This document shows, in pieces, positions 43,929 to 53,699 of a stretch of 64,000 nucleotides of DNA; the first letter of the stretch is position 1; every line of letters starts with the position of its first letter. The notes under the pieces are model-generated. The model searched no databases. It saw nothing but the letters and a program-made list of their open reading frames with translations, and was not told the DNA's origin. Made by a program: the position numbers and the translations under genes. The stretch is from an uncultured Bacillota bacterium (lineage in GTDB: Bacteria; Bacillota_I; Bacilli_A; RFN20; CAG-631): positions 62,001-126,000 of the forward strand of contig CABUID010000001.1 of assembly GCA_902491575.1 (NCBI GenBank), read 5' to 3'.

Positions 43929-46514
43929 ATGAAAAACAATTTTTTAAAATGCTTAATGTTAGGCTTGTCTACTGTGACTTTAACATTAACTGCTTGTAAT
44001 AATAAAACAAGTGATAGTAATGATTTATCCAATACAGGAAGTTCAACCCCTGATAAGGTTTATGATAATAATGAAACACCTTTGGTTTTTGCTTCCCAAG
44101 ATTTAGATGGTGTTTTTAATCCATTTTATTATTCAACAGGACCAGATGGACAAATTATTGGGATGACCCAAATTTCAATGTTTACAACAGACAAAAATGC
44201 AGGAATTGCTTTTGGCGCTGATGAACCAGTTGTTGTTTTAGACTATGAAAATAAATACGATGATGCAACAGATCAAACAACTTATACTTTTGTCTTAAAA
44301 AATCCATCTTATAATGTGAAATACTCTAATGGTACTTATGTAACATTAAAAGATGTTTTGTTTAATCTTTATGAATACTTAGACCCTCAATATACAGGCT
44401 CATCTACGATGTATTCCACTAAAATAATAGGATTAGAGGAATATCGAACACAACAGTCAACAAGTGAAGGTCAAGATGCTTTTGAAGAAAAATTTACGAT
44501 TGAAGCAGATGATAGAGTGAACCAACTTGTTACGGTCATTGAAGAAATTAATAAAGAACATCCTTCTGGTGTAACGGTAGAAGATTTAGTGAACAAATAT
44601 CTTCCTGCAAAATCTGTAGATTATGAAGGAAATGCTGAGTTTAAATATTCTGATAAATTTGTAGAAGATTTTAACTATATTGGTGAAACTTTTAGAAAAG
44701 AACTTCAAAGTGATTTTACATCGAATAAAGACACTTATGGTGATTATGGCTTATATAATGATATTCAAACTTTCTTTTATGTTGAAGGCTTGATTACGAT
44801 TGACTTAGATAAACCAAAAGATGATCCAACACGTATCGAATATGCTGGATTTGATTCAAATCGTATTGATAATTGGCATGGAGAAGGAAAGCCATTAACT
44901 GAGCAAGAAGCGATTGATATTGTTTATGATTATTATTATCCTGATCAATTCGCTACTATTGCAAATTATTGGCAAACAGCAACTACTATCCGTGAATCTT
45001 TTGTATCGGATGCCAAAGATATTTATTTTAGCAGCAATACAGATAGAATTTATAAAGATATTTCTGGCATTAAAGTAATTACTACAGATACAACGGTTAA
45101 TGGTACGAATTATAAATATGCATTATATGATTCAAATGGTGAAAAAATACAAGGATCGGATAATGGTTATGAAATGTTATCCATTACAATTGATGGTGTA
45201 GATCCAAAAGCTATTTGGAACTTCTCTTTCTCAGTAGCACCAATGTATTATTATTCTAATGAAGAACAAATACAAAAATTTAATTATGGTTTAAGCAAAA
45301 TTGATGACCCTTGCTTTGGTGTGGATTATGGAAGTAAGGATTTTCAAACAAAAGTGATAAAAGATTCCAGTAAAATTGGTGTTCCTGTTGGCGCAGGAGC
45401 TTATAAAGCTACAAACAAATATACAAATTCTGAAAATGTTACATCGAGTACCTTCTTTGAAGATAATGTTGTTTATTTTGAAAGAAATGATTATTTCTTA
45501 ATGGGTGCTCCAAAGATTAAAAAAATTAGATACAAAGTAGTTGCAACCAATCAAATGTTAAATGCTTTAACACAAGGTGAAGTTCATTATTGTGAACCAA
45601 GCGCTAAAAAAGAAATCATTGATGAATTGAATACATTATCTGATTCTGGTTTTGCTTATGCACAAGCTGAAACTTTAGGTTATGGTTATATTGGTATTAA
45701 CGCGGCTAAAGTTCCTTCTGTATATGCACGTAGAGCAATTATGACAACAATGAATACGAAATTATGTATCGATTACTATTCAGGTGCCGCTAAACAATTA
45801 TATCGTCCTATGTCAAGTGTATCATGGGCATATCCAACAGGTTGTGAACCTTACTATGAATATGATTCGACCGGTCAACAAGCAAAAGCATTATTATTAC
45901 AAGCTGGTTACCGTCAAAACTCACAAAACAAAATGGTAGATAGTAGTGGTAAACAATTAAAACTTGTATTTACGATTGCTGGTGATGATCCTGATCACCC
46001 TACAGCAAGTACTTTCTTCAAATCTGCTGAAATCTTAAATGGTATTGGTTGTGATATTACTGTTAAAACAGATGTTGATGCTTTATCAAAATTAAATACT
46101 GGTGATTTAGCAGTTTGGGCTGCTGCATGGTCAACAACCATTGACCCTGATATGTATCAAACTTATCATATTAACTCAACAGCAACATCCACTTTAAACT
46201 GGGGTTATAACGCTATCCGTAACGATACTACTGGAAAAACTTATAGTTATGAGCAAGGCATCATTGCAGAATTGTCAGATAAAATCGAAGCTGGTCGTGA
46301 AACACTTGATGAAGATGAAAGAAAAGCAATTTATTCGGATTGTTTAGACTTAGTTATGGATTTAGCTGTTGAACTTCCAACTTATCAAAGAAACGATTTA
46401 TTTGCCTATAATGCTAAAGTGCTTGATGAATCAACAATGACTCCTGCAAAGGATATTTCTCCATATAATGGTCTTATCAATCAAATTTGGAATTTAAGCT
46501 TAATTACAAAGTAA
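43929..46514 (+). CDS. oppA: Oligopeptide-binding lipoprotein OppA (SBP family 5), extra long
   Basis: An 861-aa protein with lipobox LTAC (Cys23). The SBP family 5 core is seen in the segments before residue ~150 (FKNPSYNVKYSNGTYVTLKDV) and after ~470 (GAGAYKATN, ALTQGEVHY, SGAAKQLYRPM, KALLLQAGY, LAVWAAAWSTTIDPDM). The family is usually ~540 aa; here roughly 300 residues of acidic, unmatched sequence (about 150-450) are inserted between the first lobe segments. It delivers oligopeptides to OppBCDF. The insertion may widen ligand range or add contacts outside the cell (inference). Confidence 0.88.
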   Translation: MKNNFLKCLMLGLSTVTLTLTACNNKTSDSNDLSNTGSSTPDKVYDNNETPLVFASQDLDGVFNPFYYSTGPDGQIIGMTQISMFTTDKNAGIAFGADEPVVVLDYENKYDDATDQTTYTFVLKNPSYNVKYSNGTYVTLKDVLFNLYEYLDPQYTGSSTMYSTKIIGLEEYRTQQSTSEGQDAFEEKFTIEADDRVNQLVTVIEEINKEHPSGVTVEDLVNKYLPAKSVDYEGNAEFKYSDKFVEDFNYIGETFRKELQSDFTSNKDTYGDYGLYNDIQTFFYVEGLITIDLDKPKDDPTRIEYAGFDSNRIDNWHGEGKPLTEQEAIDIVYDYYYPDQFATIANYWQTATTIRESFVSDAKDIYFSSNTDRIYKDISGIKVITTDTTVNGTNYKYALYDSNGEKIQGSDNGYEMLSITIDGVDPKAIWNFSFSVAPMYYYSNEEQIQKFNYGLSKIDDPCFGVDYGSKDFQTKVIKDSSKIGVPVGAGAYKATNKYTNSENVTSSTFFEDNVVYFERNDYFLMGAPKIKKIRYKVVATNQMLNALTQGEVHYCEPSAKKEIIDELNTLSDSGFAYAQAETLGYGYIGINAAKVPSVYARRAIMTTMNTKLCIDYYSGAAKQLYRPMSSVSWAYPTGCEPYYEYDSTGQQAKALLLQAGYRQNSQNKMVDSSGKQLKLVFTIAGDDPDHPTASTFFKSAEILNGIGCDITVKTDVDALSKLNTGDLAVWAAAWSTTIDPDMYQTYHINSTATSTLNWGYNAIRNDTTGKTYSYEQGIIAELSDKIEAGRETLDEDERKAIYSDCLDLVMDLAVELPTYQRNDLFAYNAKVLDESTMTPAKDISPYNGLINQIWNLSLITK

Positions 46515-46533
46515 AAAGAAAGGAGTAATAATT

Positions 46534-47535
46534 ATGTTTAAATATATTGTTAAACGATTACTCCTTTCAATCCTTATTTTATTTGGCGTATCAGTAATTA
46601 TTTATTTTTTAATTCGACTGATGCCAGCAAATTATTTTGAAAAACAATTTTCTTCCCAATTATCGACGGGAGCAATGACAATGGACCAACTTAATGATAT
46701 GTTAAAGCATTATGGTTTGGATGATAATTCGTTCATGGGAATTGTCAAAGGTTATGGAAGTTGGCTTTTAAAGGCTTTACAAGGCGATTTAGGTGAATCT
46801 TTTGTTTATAAAAAACCTGTAGCTGAAGTAATTGCAGATAAAATGTGGATTTCGTTTGCTATTTCTGGAGTGGCTTTAATTTTTGAATTTATTATTGCTA
46901 TACCTTTAGGTGTATCGAGTGCAGTTAAGCAATATTCATTTCAGGATTATTTAGTTACTATATTAGCAATGATAGGTATATCGTTCCCATCTTTCTTCTT
47001 TGCAGATATATTAATTAAAGTATTTGCTGTAGAATTAGGATGGTTGCCTGTTTCGGGGCAGACCAGTGCTGAAATTGATATAACAACAATTTCATCGTTT
47101 GAATATTTGGTCATGAATTTTTCTCACTTGATTTTACCAATGATTACTTTAGTTGTTTTATCGATTGGTGGAATGATGAGATATACGAGAACCAATACTC
47201 TAGAAGTATTAAATGCGGATTATATTCGTACAGCAAGAGCAAAAGGTTTAAGTGAAAGAAAAGTAATTTATAAACATGCTTTTAGGAATACAATGATTCC
47301 TCTTGTTACCATTTTTGCTGGAATTTTGCCATCTTTATTTGGTGGAGCCATGATTGTGGAACAAGTATTTGGAATAGAAGGTATTGGTAATGTCGCTTAT
47401 AAAGCTTTGAATTCAGCAGATATTCCATTTATTATGGGATATAACATGTTTTTAGCTGTATTGACAATTATTGGTACGTTATTATCGGATATTATGTATG
47501 CAATTGTTGACCCTCGTGTCAAACTTGGAAAGTAG
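46534..47535 (+). CDS. oppB: Oligopeptide ABC transporter permease OppB
   Basis: A 333-aa protein with six hydrophobic helices and the EAA loop YIRTARAKGLSERKVIYKHA that contacts the ATPases. It pairs with OppC to form the membrane channel. A good AAAGGAG precedes the ATG, 19 bases after the oppA stop. Confidence 0.95.
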   Translation: MFKYIVKRLLLSILILFGVSVIIYFLIRLMPANYFEKQFSSQLSTGAMTMDQLNDMLKHYGLDDNSFMGIVKGYGSWLLKALQGDLGESFVYKKPVAEVIADKMWISFAISGVALIFEFIIAIPLGVSSAVKQYSFQDYLVTILAMIGISFPSFFFADILIKVFAVELGWLPVSGQTSAEIDITTISSFEYLVMNFSHLILPMITLVVLSIGGMMRYTRTNTLEVLNADYIRTARAKGLSERKVIYKHAFRNTMIPLVTIFAGILPSLFGGAMIVEQVFGIEGIGNVAYKALNSADIPFIMGYNMFLAVLTIIGTLLSDIMYAIVDPRVKLGK

Positions 47536-48636
47536 GTGAAAAAGATGGAAGAATTGAATAATACAACTACTTTTCAAAATACGAATACGAATGAAGAAAT
47601 AGAAAAAACGGTAGATGAAATTTCAAACGTTAAACAAATGTCTCCTACGAAACTTGTTTTCCGTCGTTTTTTCCGTTCAAAACTTTCGATTGTAGGTCTA
47701 GTTCTGATCATTGGTTTATTTGTATTTTCTTTTTTAGGACCATGGATTTTAAAATTACTAGATAAAATTGATTTTTTAAATATCATCCATATATGGGGAG
47801 AAATTGAAGCAGATGAATCTGGTTCATCGGTTATTAATGAATCCTTAATTCGTTTTAATGTTGGTGGACAAACCTTTAAATGTTATGATGTTTATGAATA
47901 TTTCAAAGATAATAATATTTATGATGGCATTTCTGCTGTACACTGGCTTGGAACAGATAATCAAGGTTATGATATTTTTACCCGTTTAATGTATGGTGGA
48001 AGAATTTCTTTAATGATTGGTTTTATCGTTGTTTTCATGGAAATGATTATTGGAATTATTTTAGGCGGCTTAGCAGGATATTTTGGTAAATGGGTTGATC
48101 AAATTATTATGCGTATCGTTGATATCTTTAACTGTATTCCAACTTTACCAATTTTATTAATTGCTGCTTCTTTATTAAATGCTTTAGAAGTGAAGGAAAG
48201 TTATAAGATTTATTATTTAATGTTTATCTTAACGCTATTTGGTTGGTCTGGAACAGCTCGTATGGTACGTGGACAAATTTTATATTTGCGTGAGCAAGAA
48301 TATATGATTGCTTCTGAAGTAATGGGTTATCCTACAAGTAAGAAAATATTTGGACAATTGATTCCAAATGTCCTTCCACAGTTAATTGTCAGTGCAACAC
48401 TTGGTTTTGGAAGTGTCATTTTATATGAGTCTACTTTGTCTTATTTAGGGTTAGGCGTTCAAATACCTTATGCGGCTTGGGGAACAATGATACAATCGGC
48501 AAATAACTATGAAGTTATGCAAAACTATCCTCTTTTATGGGTACCTGCTGGAATTTGTATTGTTTTAGCTGTTTTAGGATTTAACTTTGTTGGAGATGGA
48601 TTACGCGATGCTTTTGATCCAAAAGGAAAGAGGTAA
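47536..48636 (+). CDS. oppC: Oligopeptide ABC transporter permease OppC
   Basis: A 366-aa protein with an OppC N-terminal cytoplasmic tail, TM1 (~55-75), an extracytoplasmic stretch of ~60 residues longer than usual, the AVHWLGTDNQGYDIF motif and five further helices. The EAA loop is EYMIASEVMGYPTSKKIF. It starts directly after the oppB stop. Confidence 0.95.
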   Translation: MKKMEELNNTTTFQNTNTNEEIEKTVDEISNVKQMSPTKLVFRRFFRSKLSIVGLVLIIGLFVFSFLGPWILKLLDKIDFLNIIHIWGEIEADESGSSVINESLIRFNVGGQTFKCYDVYEYFKDNNIYDGISAVHWLGTDNQGYDIFTRLMYGGRISLMIGFIVVFMEMIIGIILGGLAGYFGKWVDQIIMRIVDIFNCIPTLPILLIAASLLNALEVKESYKIYYLMFILTLFGWSGTARMVRGQILYLREQEYMIASEVMGYPTSKKIFGQLIPNVLPQLIVSATLGFGSVILYESTLSYLGLGVQIPYAAWGTMIQSANNYEVMQNYPLLWVPAGICIVLAVLGFNFVGDGLRDAFDPKGKR

Positions 48637-48641
48637 TTCAT

Positions 48642-49769
48642 ATGGCATATATTAGTAATAAAGAAATACAAAAAATTGTTAAAAATAACAATAAAGAGAT
48701 TAAATTATTAAATAAGAAAAATAAATCGTTTACAAAAGAAGATTATATTACCTCGATGAAAGATGAAAACAATATTGTTGAATTTGAAAATTTGAGGACT
48801 TATTTTTACACAGATAATGGTATTGTTAAAGCTGTGAATGGTGTTACTTTTGAAGTGCCTAAAAATAGTATTGTTGGAATTGTTGGAGAATCAGGATGTG
48901 GGAAATCAGTAACTTCTCTTTCTTTGATGCGTTTACTTCAAGGACCAAGTGGGCAAATTGTTGATGGCTCCATACGTTTTAGAGCTTCTAACGATGTGGT
49001 ATACGACATTGCTAAAATGCCTATTAAAGAGATGTATAATATTCGTGGTAAAGACATAACCATGATTTTCCAAGAACCAATGACTTCCTTAAACCCAGTT
49101 TTTACGGTAGGAAATCAATTGGATGAAGTTTCCGTTTTACATAATCATTTTAATAAAGCCCAATCGAAAGCAAGATCCATTGAGATGTTAGGGCTGGTTG
49201 GAATTCCTGATCCTGAAATGGTATATAAAAAATATCCTCATGAATTATCAGGTGGAATGAGACAAAGAGTGATGATTGCTATGGCTTTGGCTGCTAATCC
49301 AAAATTAATCGTTGCAGATGAACCAACGACAGCATTAGATGTAACGATTCAAGCACAGATTTTAGATTTATTAAGAGTGATTAAAGAAAAGACTGGAGCA
49401 TCTATCATGTTAATTACGCATGATTTAGGCGTTATTGCAGAAATGGTTGATTATGTTATTGTGATGTATGCTGGAAAGATTATTGAAAAAGGTACAGTAA
49501 TGGAAATTTTTGATCACCCAATGCATCCTTATACAATTGGTCTACAAAAATCGAAGCCACGTGTAGATGGTAATAGTAATGAACCTTTATTTTCTATTCC
49601 TGGAAATGTTCCTAATCCAATTAACATGCCATCATTTTGTTATTTTAAAAATCGTTGTGATAAATGCATGGATAAATGTAGTGGTGAATATCCAGAAATG
49701 ATTCAGGTTTCACCAACACATTTTGTTTCATGTTATTACGCTGAAGAAAAAATGAAAGGAAACAAATAA
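48642..49769 (+). CDS. oppD: Oligopeptide ABC transporter ATP-binding protein OppD
   Basis: A 375-aa ABC ATPase: Walker A GESGCGKS, Q-loop FQEPMTSLNP, signature LSGGMRQR, Walker B LIVADEPTTALD, H-loop ITHD. The C-terminal oligopeptide-transporter extension carries four Cys (CYFKNRCDKCMDKC), the metal or cluster site known in OppD/DppD. The N-terminal ~35 residues are a Lys/Asn-rich extra tail. Confidence 0.95.
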   Translation: MAYISNKEIQKIVKNNNKEIKLLNKKNKSFTKEDYITSMKDENNIVEFENLRTYFYTDNGIVKAVNGVTFEVPKNSIVGIVGESGCGKSVTSLSLMRLLQGPSGQIVDGSIRFRASNDVVYDIAKMPIKEMYNIRGKDITMIFQEPMTSLNPVFTVGNQLDEVSVLHNHFNKAQSKARSIEMLGLVGIPDPEMVYKKYPHELSGGMRQRVMIAMALAANPKLIVADEPTTALDVTIQAQILDLLRVIKEKTGASIMLITHDLGVIAEMVDYVIVMYAGKIIEKGTVMEIFDHPMHPYTIGLQKSKPRVDGNSNEPLFSIPGNVPNPINMPSFCYFKNRCDKCMDKCSGEYPEMIQVSPTHFVSCYYAEEKMKGNK

Positions 49770-49770
49770 T

Positions 49771-50787
49771 ATGGAAAAATTGGTTTTCTATAAAAGTAAA
49801 AAGAAGAATACTCAAAAAAATATATTAGTTGTTTCTCATTTAAAGAAATATTTTCCTGTTGCTACGAATTTTTTCGGGAAACCAACAAAATGGCTCCATG
49901 CAGTAGAAGATGTATCTTTTAATTTAGAAAGTGGTAAAACATTAGGAATTGTTGGTGAGTCTGGATGTGGCAAAACGACACTTGGTAGAACGATATTAAA
50001 ACTATATGATATACAAGGTGGAGAGATTTTTTATGATGGAAATAATATAACCAATCTATCATCAAAAGAAATGATAAAATATAGAACAAAAATTCAATAT
50101 GTATTTCAAGATCCTTATTCATCTTTACCACCACGTTTGCCAATTGGTGAAATCATTGCTCAGCCTGTGCGAATTCACAATATTGTTCCAAAAAATCAGG
50201 TGAAGGATTATGTTTTGAAAGTGATGAAGGATTGTGGGCTGCAAGCACACTTTTATGATCGTTATCCTCATGAATTTTCAGGTGGACAAAGACAAAGAAT
50301 TTGTATTGCTAGGGCTTTAGCGGTTAAACCAAGACTAGTTATTTTAGATGAACCTGTTTCTGCTTTGGATGTGTCTATACAAGCACAAATTATTAATTTG
50401 TTGAAAAAACTGCAAGAAAAAGAAGGATTTACCTATTTATTTATTACACACGATATTTCGGTTGTCAAATATGTATCGGATGAAATTGGAGTAATGTATT
50501 TAGGTTCAATGGTTGAAAAAGGCAGTAAAGATTCTATTTTTAGTGAGCCACTTCATCCTTATACGAATGCTTTATTCTCTGCTGTACCGATTGCAGATCC
50601 GAAAGTGAAAATGAACAGAATAATCTTAAAAGGTGATATTCCATCACCATCTAATCCTCCTGCTGGATGTAAATTCCATACAAGGTGTAATCAATGCATG
50701 GATATTTGTAAGAAAGTACAGCCACAATGGAAAGAGGTTAGACCTGGACACTTTGTCGCTTGTCATTTATATGATGAAAAAAAATAA
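49771..50787 (+). CDS. oppF: Oligopeptide ABC transporter ATP-binding protein OppF
   Basis: A 338-aa ABC ATPase, the second subunit of the heterodimer: Walker A GESGCGKTT, signature FSGGQRQR, Walker B VILDEPVSALD, H-loop ITHD, and the C-terminal CKFHTRCNQCMDIC cysteine extension. It follows oppD with a one-base gap. Confidence 0.95.
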   Translation: MEKLVFYKSKKKNTQKNILVVSHLKKYFPVATNFFGKPTKWLHAVEDVSFNLESGKTLGIVGESGCGKTTLGRTILKLYDIQGGEIFYDGNNITNLSSKEMIKYRTKIQYVFQDPYSSLPPRLPIGEIIAQPVRIHNIVPKNQVKDYVLKVMKDCGLQAHFYDRYPHEFSGGQRQRICIARALAVKPRLVILDEPVSALDVSIQAQIINLLKKLQEKEGFTYLFITHDISVVKYVSDEIGVMYLGSMVEKGSKDSIFSEPLHPYTNALFSAVPIADPKVKMNRIILKGDIPSPSNPPAGCKFHTRCNQCMDICKKVQPQWKEVRPGHFVACHLYDEKK

Positions 50788-51025
50788 AAAGAAAGATAAA
50801 GAAGAATTTATTGATGATGGCCGAACGATAGCCAACATGGATATCGAAGGAATGCCACATCGAAAAGATGATCCTAATCGAAAAAAAGAATACGATATTA
50901 CAAAAGAAGAAAAAAGACAATTAATCGGTGCTAGTTATAAAGCAATGCTACCTGTCTTATTATGTGGTTTATTAGGGATGGGACTTGCCATGTTACTTAT
51001 TATGCTTTGGCTTCATGTCATTTAA
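50771..51025 (+). CDS. Small single-pass membrane protein at the end of the Opp operon
   Basis: An 84-aa protein from the ATG at 50771 (a second ATG follows at 50774). The start overlaps the last codons of oppF, so translation is probably coupled. A highly charged N-terminal half (KKNKKKDKEEF, KRQLIGASYK) precedes one transmembrane helix near the C-terminus (LPVLLCGLLGMGLAMLLIML). I do not recognise the family; it may be a stabiliser or regulator of the transporter. Confidence 0.65.
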   Translation: MMKKNKKKDKEEFIDDGRTIANMDIEGMPHRKDDPNRKKEYDITKEEKRQLIGASYKAMLPVLLCGLLGMGLAMLLIMLWLHVI

Positions 51026-51028
51026 TAA

Positions 51029-51076
51029 GAAAAAGTGTTTCAAAGGACAAAAATTTTGAAATACTTTTATTTTTTT
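51029..51076 (+). terminator. Terminator of the Opp operon
   Basis: AAAAGTGTTTCAAA pairs with TTTGAAATACTTTT around a ~12-nt loop, followed by ATTTTTTT. Confidence 0.75.
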
Positions 51077-51126
51077 AAGTCCATAATAAAAATAAAATAA
51101 AAATAGTTTTTTTTTATATCATATTA

Positions 51127-51135
51127 TGATATAAT
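51127..51135 (+). promoter_or_regulatory. Extended -10 promoter of the MoxR operon
   Basis: TGATATAAT, about 27 bases before the ATG at 51162. The ribosome site is AAGGAGAAG. Confidence 0.6.
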
Positions 51136-51161
51136 AGTACATAACTGGAAGGAGAAGTGTT

Positions 51162-52694
51162 ATGTTTAATGATTTAGATAAATTTCTAAAAAAAATGAAA
51201 AAAGAATCCATTATTAAGTCTTTAATTTGCGGAATTTCCTCTGCCCTTTTAATGGTATCTTTATTGATAATTTTATGCAAAGTGATTCCTTTAAGAATCA
51301 TCATTTGGTTAGATGTAGTTCTTTTTGTTGTTTTCTGTGGAGGATTTAGTTATTTATTTTTTAAATATGTATTTACATATGATCCTACGAAAGTCGCACA
51401 GCGATTAGAGAAAAATGCTCCTCTTCAAGAAAGAGTAAAGACGATGGTAGAATTTGATAGTCAAGATTCACCAATGATCAATTTACAAAGAAAAGATACG
51501 AATGAAAGATTAAAAGCATTGCCGGTTTCTACATTAAAGATGAAATTTTCATTTTCAAATTTTGTAATGACTATTTTAGCGGGATTGGCATTAACGGGTG
51601 CAATTTTGATTCCTCCTTCTGAAGTAAAATCAAATGCTGCTAACCCAAGTGATTCCATCTCTAATGAATCTTCAGAAATTAGTGAATCTTCATCTGATTT
51701 AGAAGAAAGTTCAGATAAATCAGATGGTGGAAGTGAAGAAAGTTCAGGCTCTGGTGAAGGCGAAGAAAATAATAACCAAGGTATCAATGATGCTATTGAT
51801 GATATGCAACAAGAAGTAAATGATAATACGGGTTTAGATGATAATTCTAAAGACGATATTAATCAGGATTTAGATGATTTAAGAGATAACTTAACAAATC
51901 CAGATTCAAATGAAGATTCCGGTGATCAAATTGATCAAACAAAAGAGAATATTAATGAAAAATTAGATGATCAAATCACCAAAGATGAAATTGGCGAAGC
52001 CTTAAAAAATCAAGATACCACGAAAGAATTAGGTGAAAACGTAAGTAATGGTGATACTGAACAAACAAATAATTCATTAGATGATTTAAGAGAATCTTTA
52101 AAAGATTTAACGGGGGATGAACTGAAAGATGCATTAAATAAAATTGCTGAAGATATAGATAATGCACTCCAAGAATCAAATGTAGATAGTAGCGATCCTT
52201 TGTATCAAGCATTTGAAAATTTATCAAATAATTTAAAAGACAATGCTGAACATACGAATGACCAGGATATTCAAGATCAAATTGACTCATCTTTTGAACA
52301 AGCAAAAAACGAGATTGGAGATGCTTTAGATAATCAAAATGCAATTGAGGATTTAAAAAATTCCTTAAATCAAAAACTCGATGATTTAAAAGATCAATTA
52401 GAAGATAATAGTCAAGATGGCAACAATCCAGATGATTCTGGTGATCCAAATGAGAATCCAGGTGAAAATAATGGTCCTGGTTCTGGTGCCAGTGAAGGTA
52501 CAGGAGATATCATTTATGCTTCAGATGATTTGATTTATAATCCAGTCACTGATTCTTATGTAACTTATGGAGAAATCATTGCTTACTATTATAGTCAAGT
52601 TATTCAAGGAATGGATGAAAGTGAAATTCCTGAAAATTTAGAAAGTTTAATTTATGACTATTTTAGTTCGCTTTATTTTGATGGAAATAATTAG
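51162..52694 (+). CDS. Membrane protein with long acidic coiled-coil region, first gene of MoxR operon
   Basis: A 510-aa protein: two transmembrane helices (~20-42, 48-70), a short loop, a third (~128-146), then a Ser/Glu-rich stretch and ~270 residues of Asp/Asn/Gln-rich helical repeats (units like DDLRDNL, DDLRESLKDL, LNQKLDDLKDQL). The layout resembles the DUF4175-type proteins found beside MoxR-DUF58-VWA genes. Low complexity makes family assignment tentative. It ends 10 bases before the MoxR start. It may be the outward-facing scaffold or substrate of the MoxR complex (inference). Confidence 0.65.
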   Translation: MFNDLDKFLKKMKKESIIKSLICGISSALLMVSLLIILCKVIPLRIIIWLDVVLFVVFCGGFSYLFFKYVFTYDPTKVAQRLEKNAPLQERVKTMVEFDSQDSPMINLQRKDTNERLKALPVSTLKMKFSFSNFVMTILAGLALTGAILIPPSEVKSNAANPSDSISNESSEISESSSDLEESSDKSDGGSEESSGSGEGEENNNQGINDAIDDMQQEVNDNTGLDDNSKDDINQDLDDLRDNLTNPDSNEDSGDQIDQTKENINEKLDDQITKDEIGEALKNQDTTKELGENVSNGDTEQTNNSLDDLRESLKDLTGDELKDALNKIAEDIDNALQESNVDSSDPLYQAFENLSNNLKDNAEHTNDQDIQDQIDSSFEQAKNEIGDALDNQNAIEDLKNSLNQKLDDLKDQLEDNSQDGNNPDDSGDPNENPGENNGPGSGASEGTGDIIYASDDLIYNPVTDSYVTYGEIIAYYYSQVIQGMDESEIPENLESLIYDYFSSLYFDGNN

Positions 52695-52704
52695 GAGTAA
52701 TATA

Positions 52705-53688
52705 ATGGAAAACGAAAAACAAATACAATTATTTAGTGAAGCTATTCAAAAAATTCATGATGAAATAAGAAAAGATGTAGTTGGTCAGGACAATGTTATT
52801 GAAGAGATTTTGATTGCAATTATCTCAGGAGGAAACGTCTTGTTAGAAGGCATTCCAGGAGTTGGAAAAACAAGACTTGTTCGATCTTTAGGAAAAGCAT
52901 TAAATTTACCTTTTTCACGTATTCAATTTACACCAGATTTAATGCCAAGTGATGTTACTGGAACGAATATTATTGAAAAAGATGAAAATGGAAAAATGAA
53001 GTATTCTTTTCAAAAAGGTCCTATTTTCTCAAATATTATTTTAGCTGATGAAATTAATAGAGCAACACCAAAAACACAATCTGCGATGTTAGAGGCAATG
53101 CAAGAGCATAAAGTTACTGTTGCAAATACATCTCATGTAATGAGTGAACCATTTTTTGTTCTTGCTACTGAAAACCCTATTGAACAAGATGGTACTTACC
53201 CTCTTCCAGAAGCTCAAATGGACCGTTTCATGTTTAAATTGATTATGAAATTTCCATCTTTAGATGAATTAAAAAGTATCGTTAACATGACCCAAATAAC
53301 CATGGATGAAACAGCAACGGCTGTCATTGATGGTGAAACTTTATTAAAGATGAGAGAAATTACAAAACAAATTCCTGTCATCGATGAAATTATGGATTAT
53401 ACTATGCGCTTGGTTTCTTCTACACATGCAGAAATTGAAGGAAACAATATAGCAAAAAAATATTTGCGTTTTGGAGCATCTCCACGTGCTGCACAAGCAT
53501 TGATAACAGGTGCCAAAGTTCGAGCATTAATGTATGGCAAGTATAATGTTTCTTACGAAGATATTGATGCATTAGCTTACCCAACTTTAAGACATAGAAT
53601 TAAAATTAATTATGATGCAATTAGTGACCATTTAGACACTGATGGAATTATATCGCTTTTGATAAAAGAAAATAAAAAATTGAAATAA
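52705..53688 (+). CDS. MoxR-family AAA+ ATPase
   Basis: Start at 52705 after TTAGGAG; the frame is open 17 codons further up, overlapping the previous gene. The 327-aa product has Walker A EGIPGVGKT (48-56), Walker B LADEINRA (113-120), sensor ATENPIEQDGTYPLPEAQMDR and the RFGASPRA sensor-2 block. MoxR ATPases are chaperone-like and work with VWA proteins to assemble or activate complexes or insert metals. It is followed by DUF58 and VWA genes in the classic order. Confidence 0.93.
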   Translation: MENEKQIQLFSEAIQKIHDEIRKDVVGQDNVIEEILIAIISGGNVLLEGIPGVGKTRLVRSLGKALNLPFSRIQFTPDLMPSDVTGTNIIEKDENGKMKYSFQKGPIFSNIILADEINRATPKTQSAMLEAMQEHKVTVANTSHVMSEPFFVLATENPIEQDGTYPLPEAQMDRFMFKLIMKFPSLDELKSIVNMTQITMDETATAVIDGETLLKMREITKQIPVIDEIMDYTMRLVSSTHAEIEGNNIAKKYLRFGASPRAAQALITGAKVRALMYGKYNVSYEDIDALAYPTLRHRIKINYDAISDHLDTDGIISLLIKENKKLK

Positions 53689-53699
53689 TATTAAGAATT

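Noticed and set aside
51461..52449. Long antisense frames opposite the coiled-coil protein gene
   Set aside because: Low-complexity Asp/Ser codons leave the reverse strand open by chance. No ribosome site or recognisable domain.
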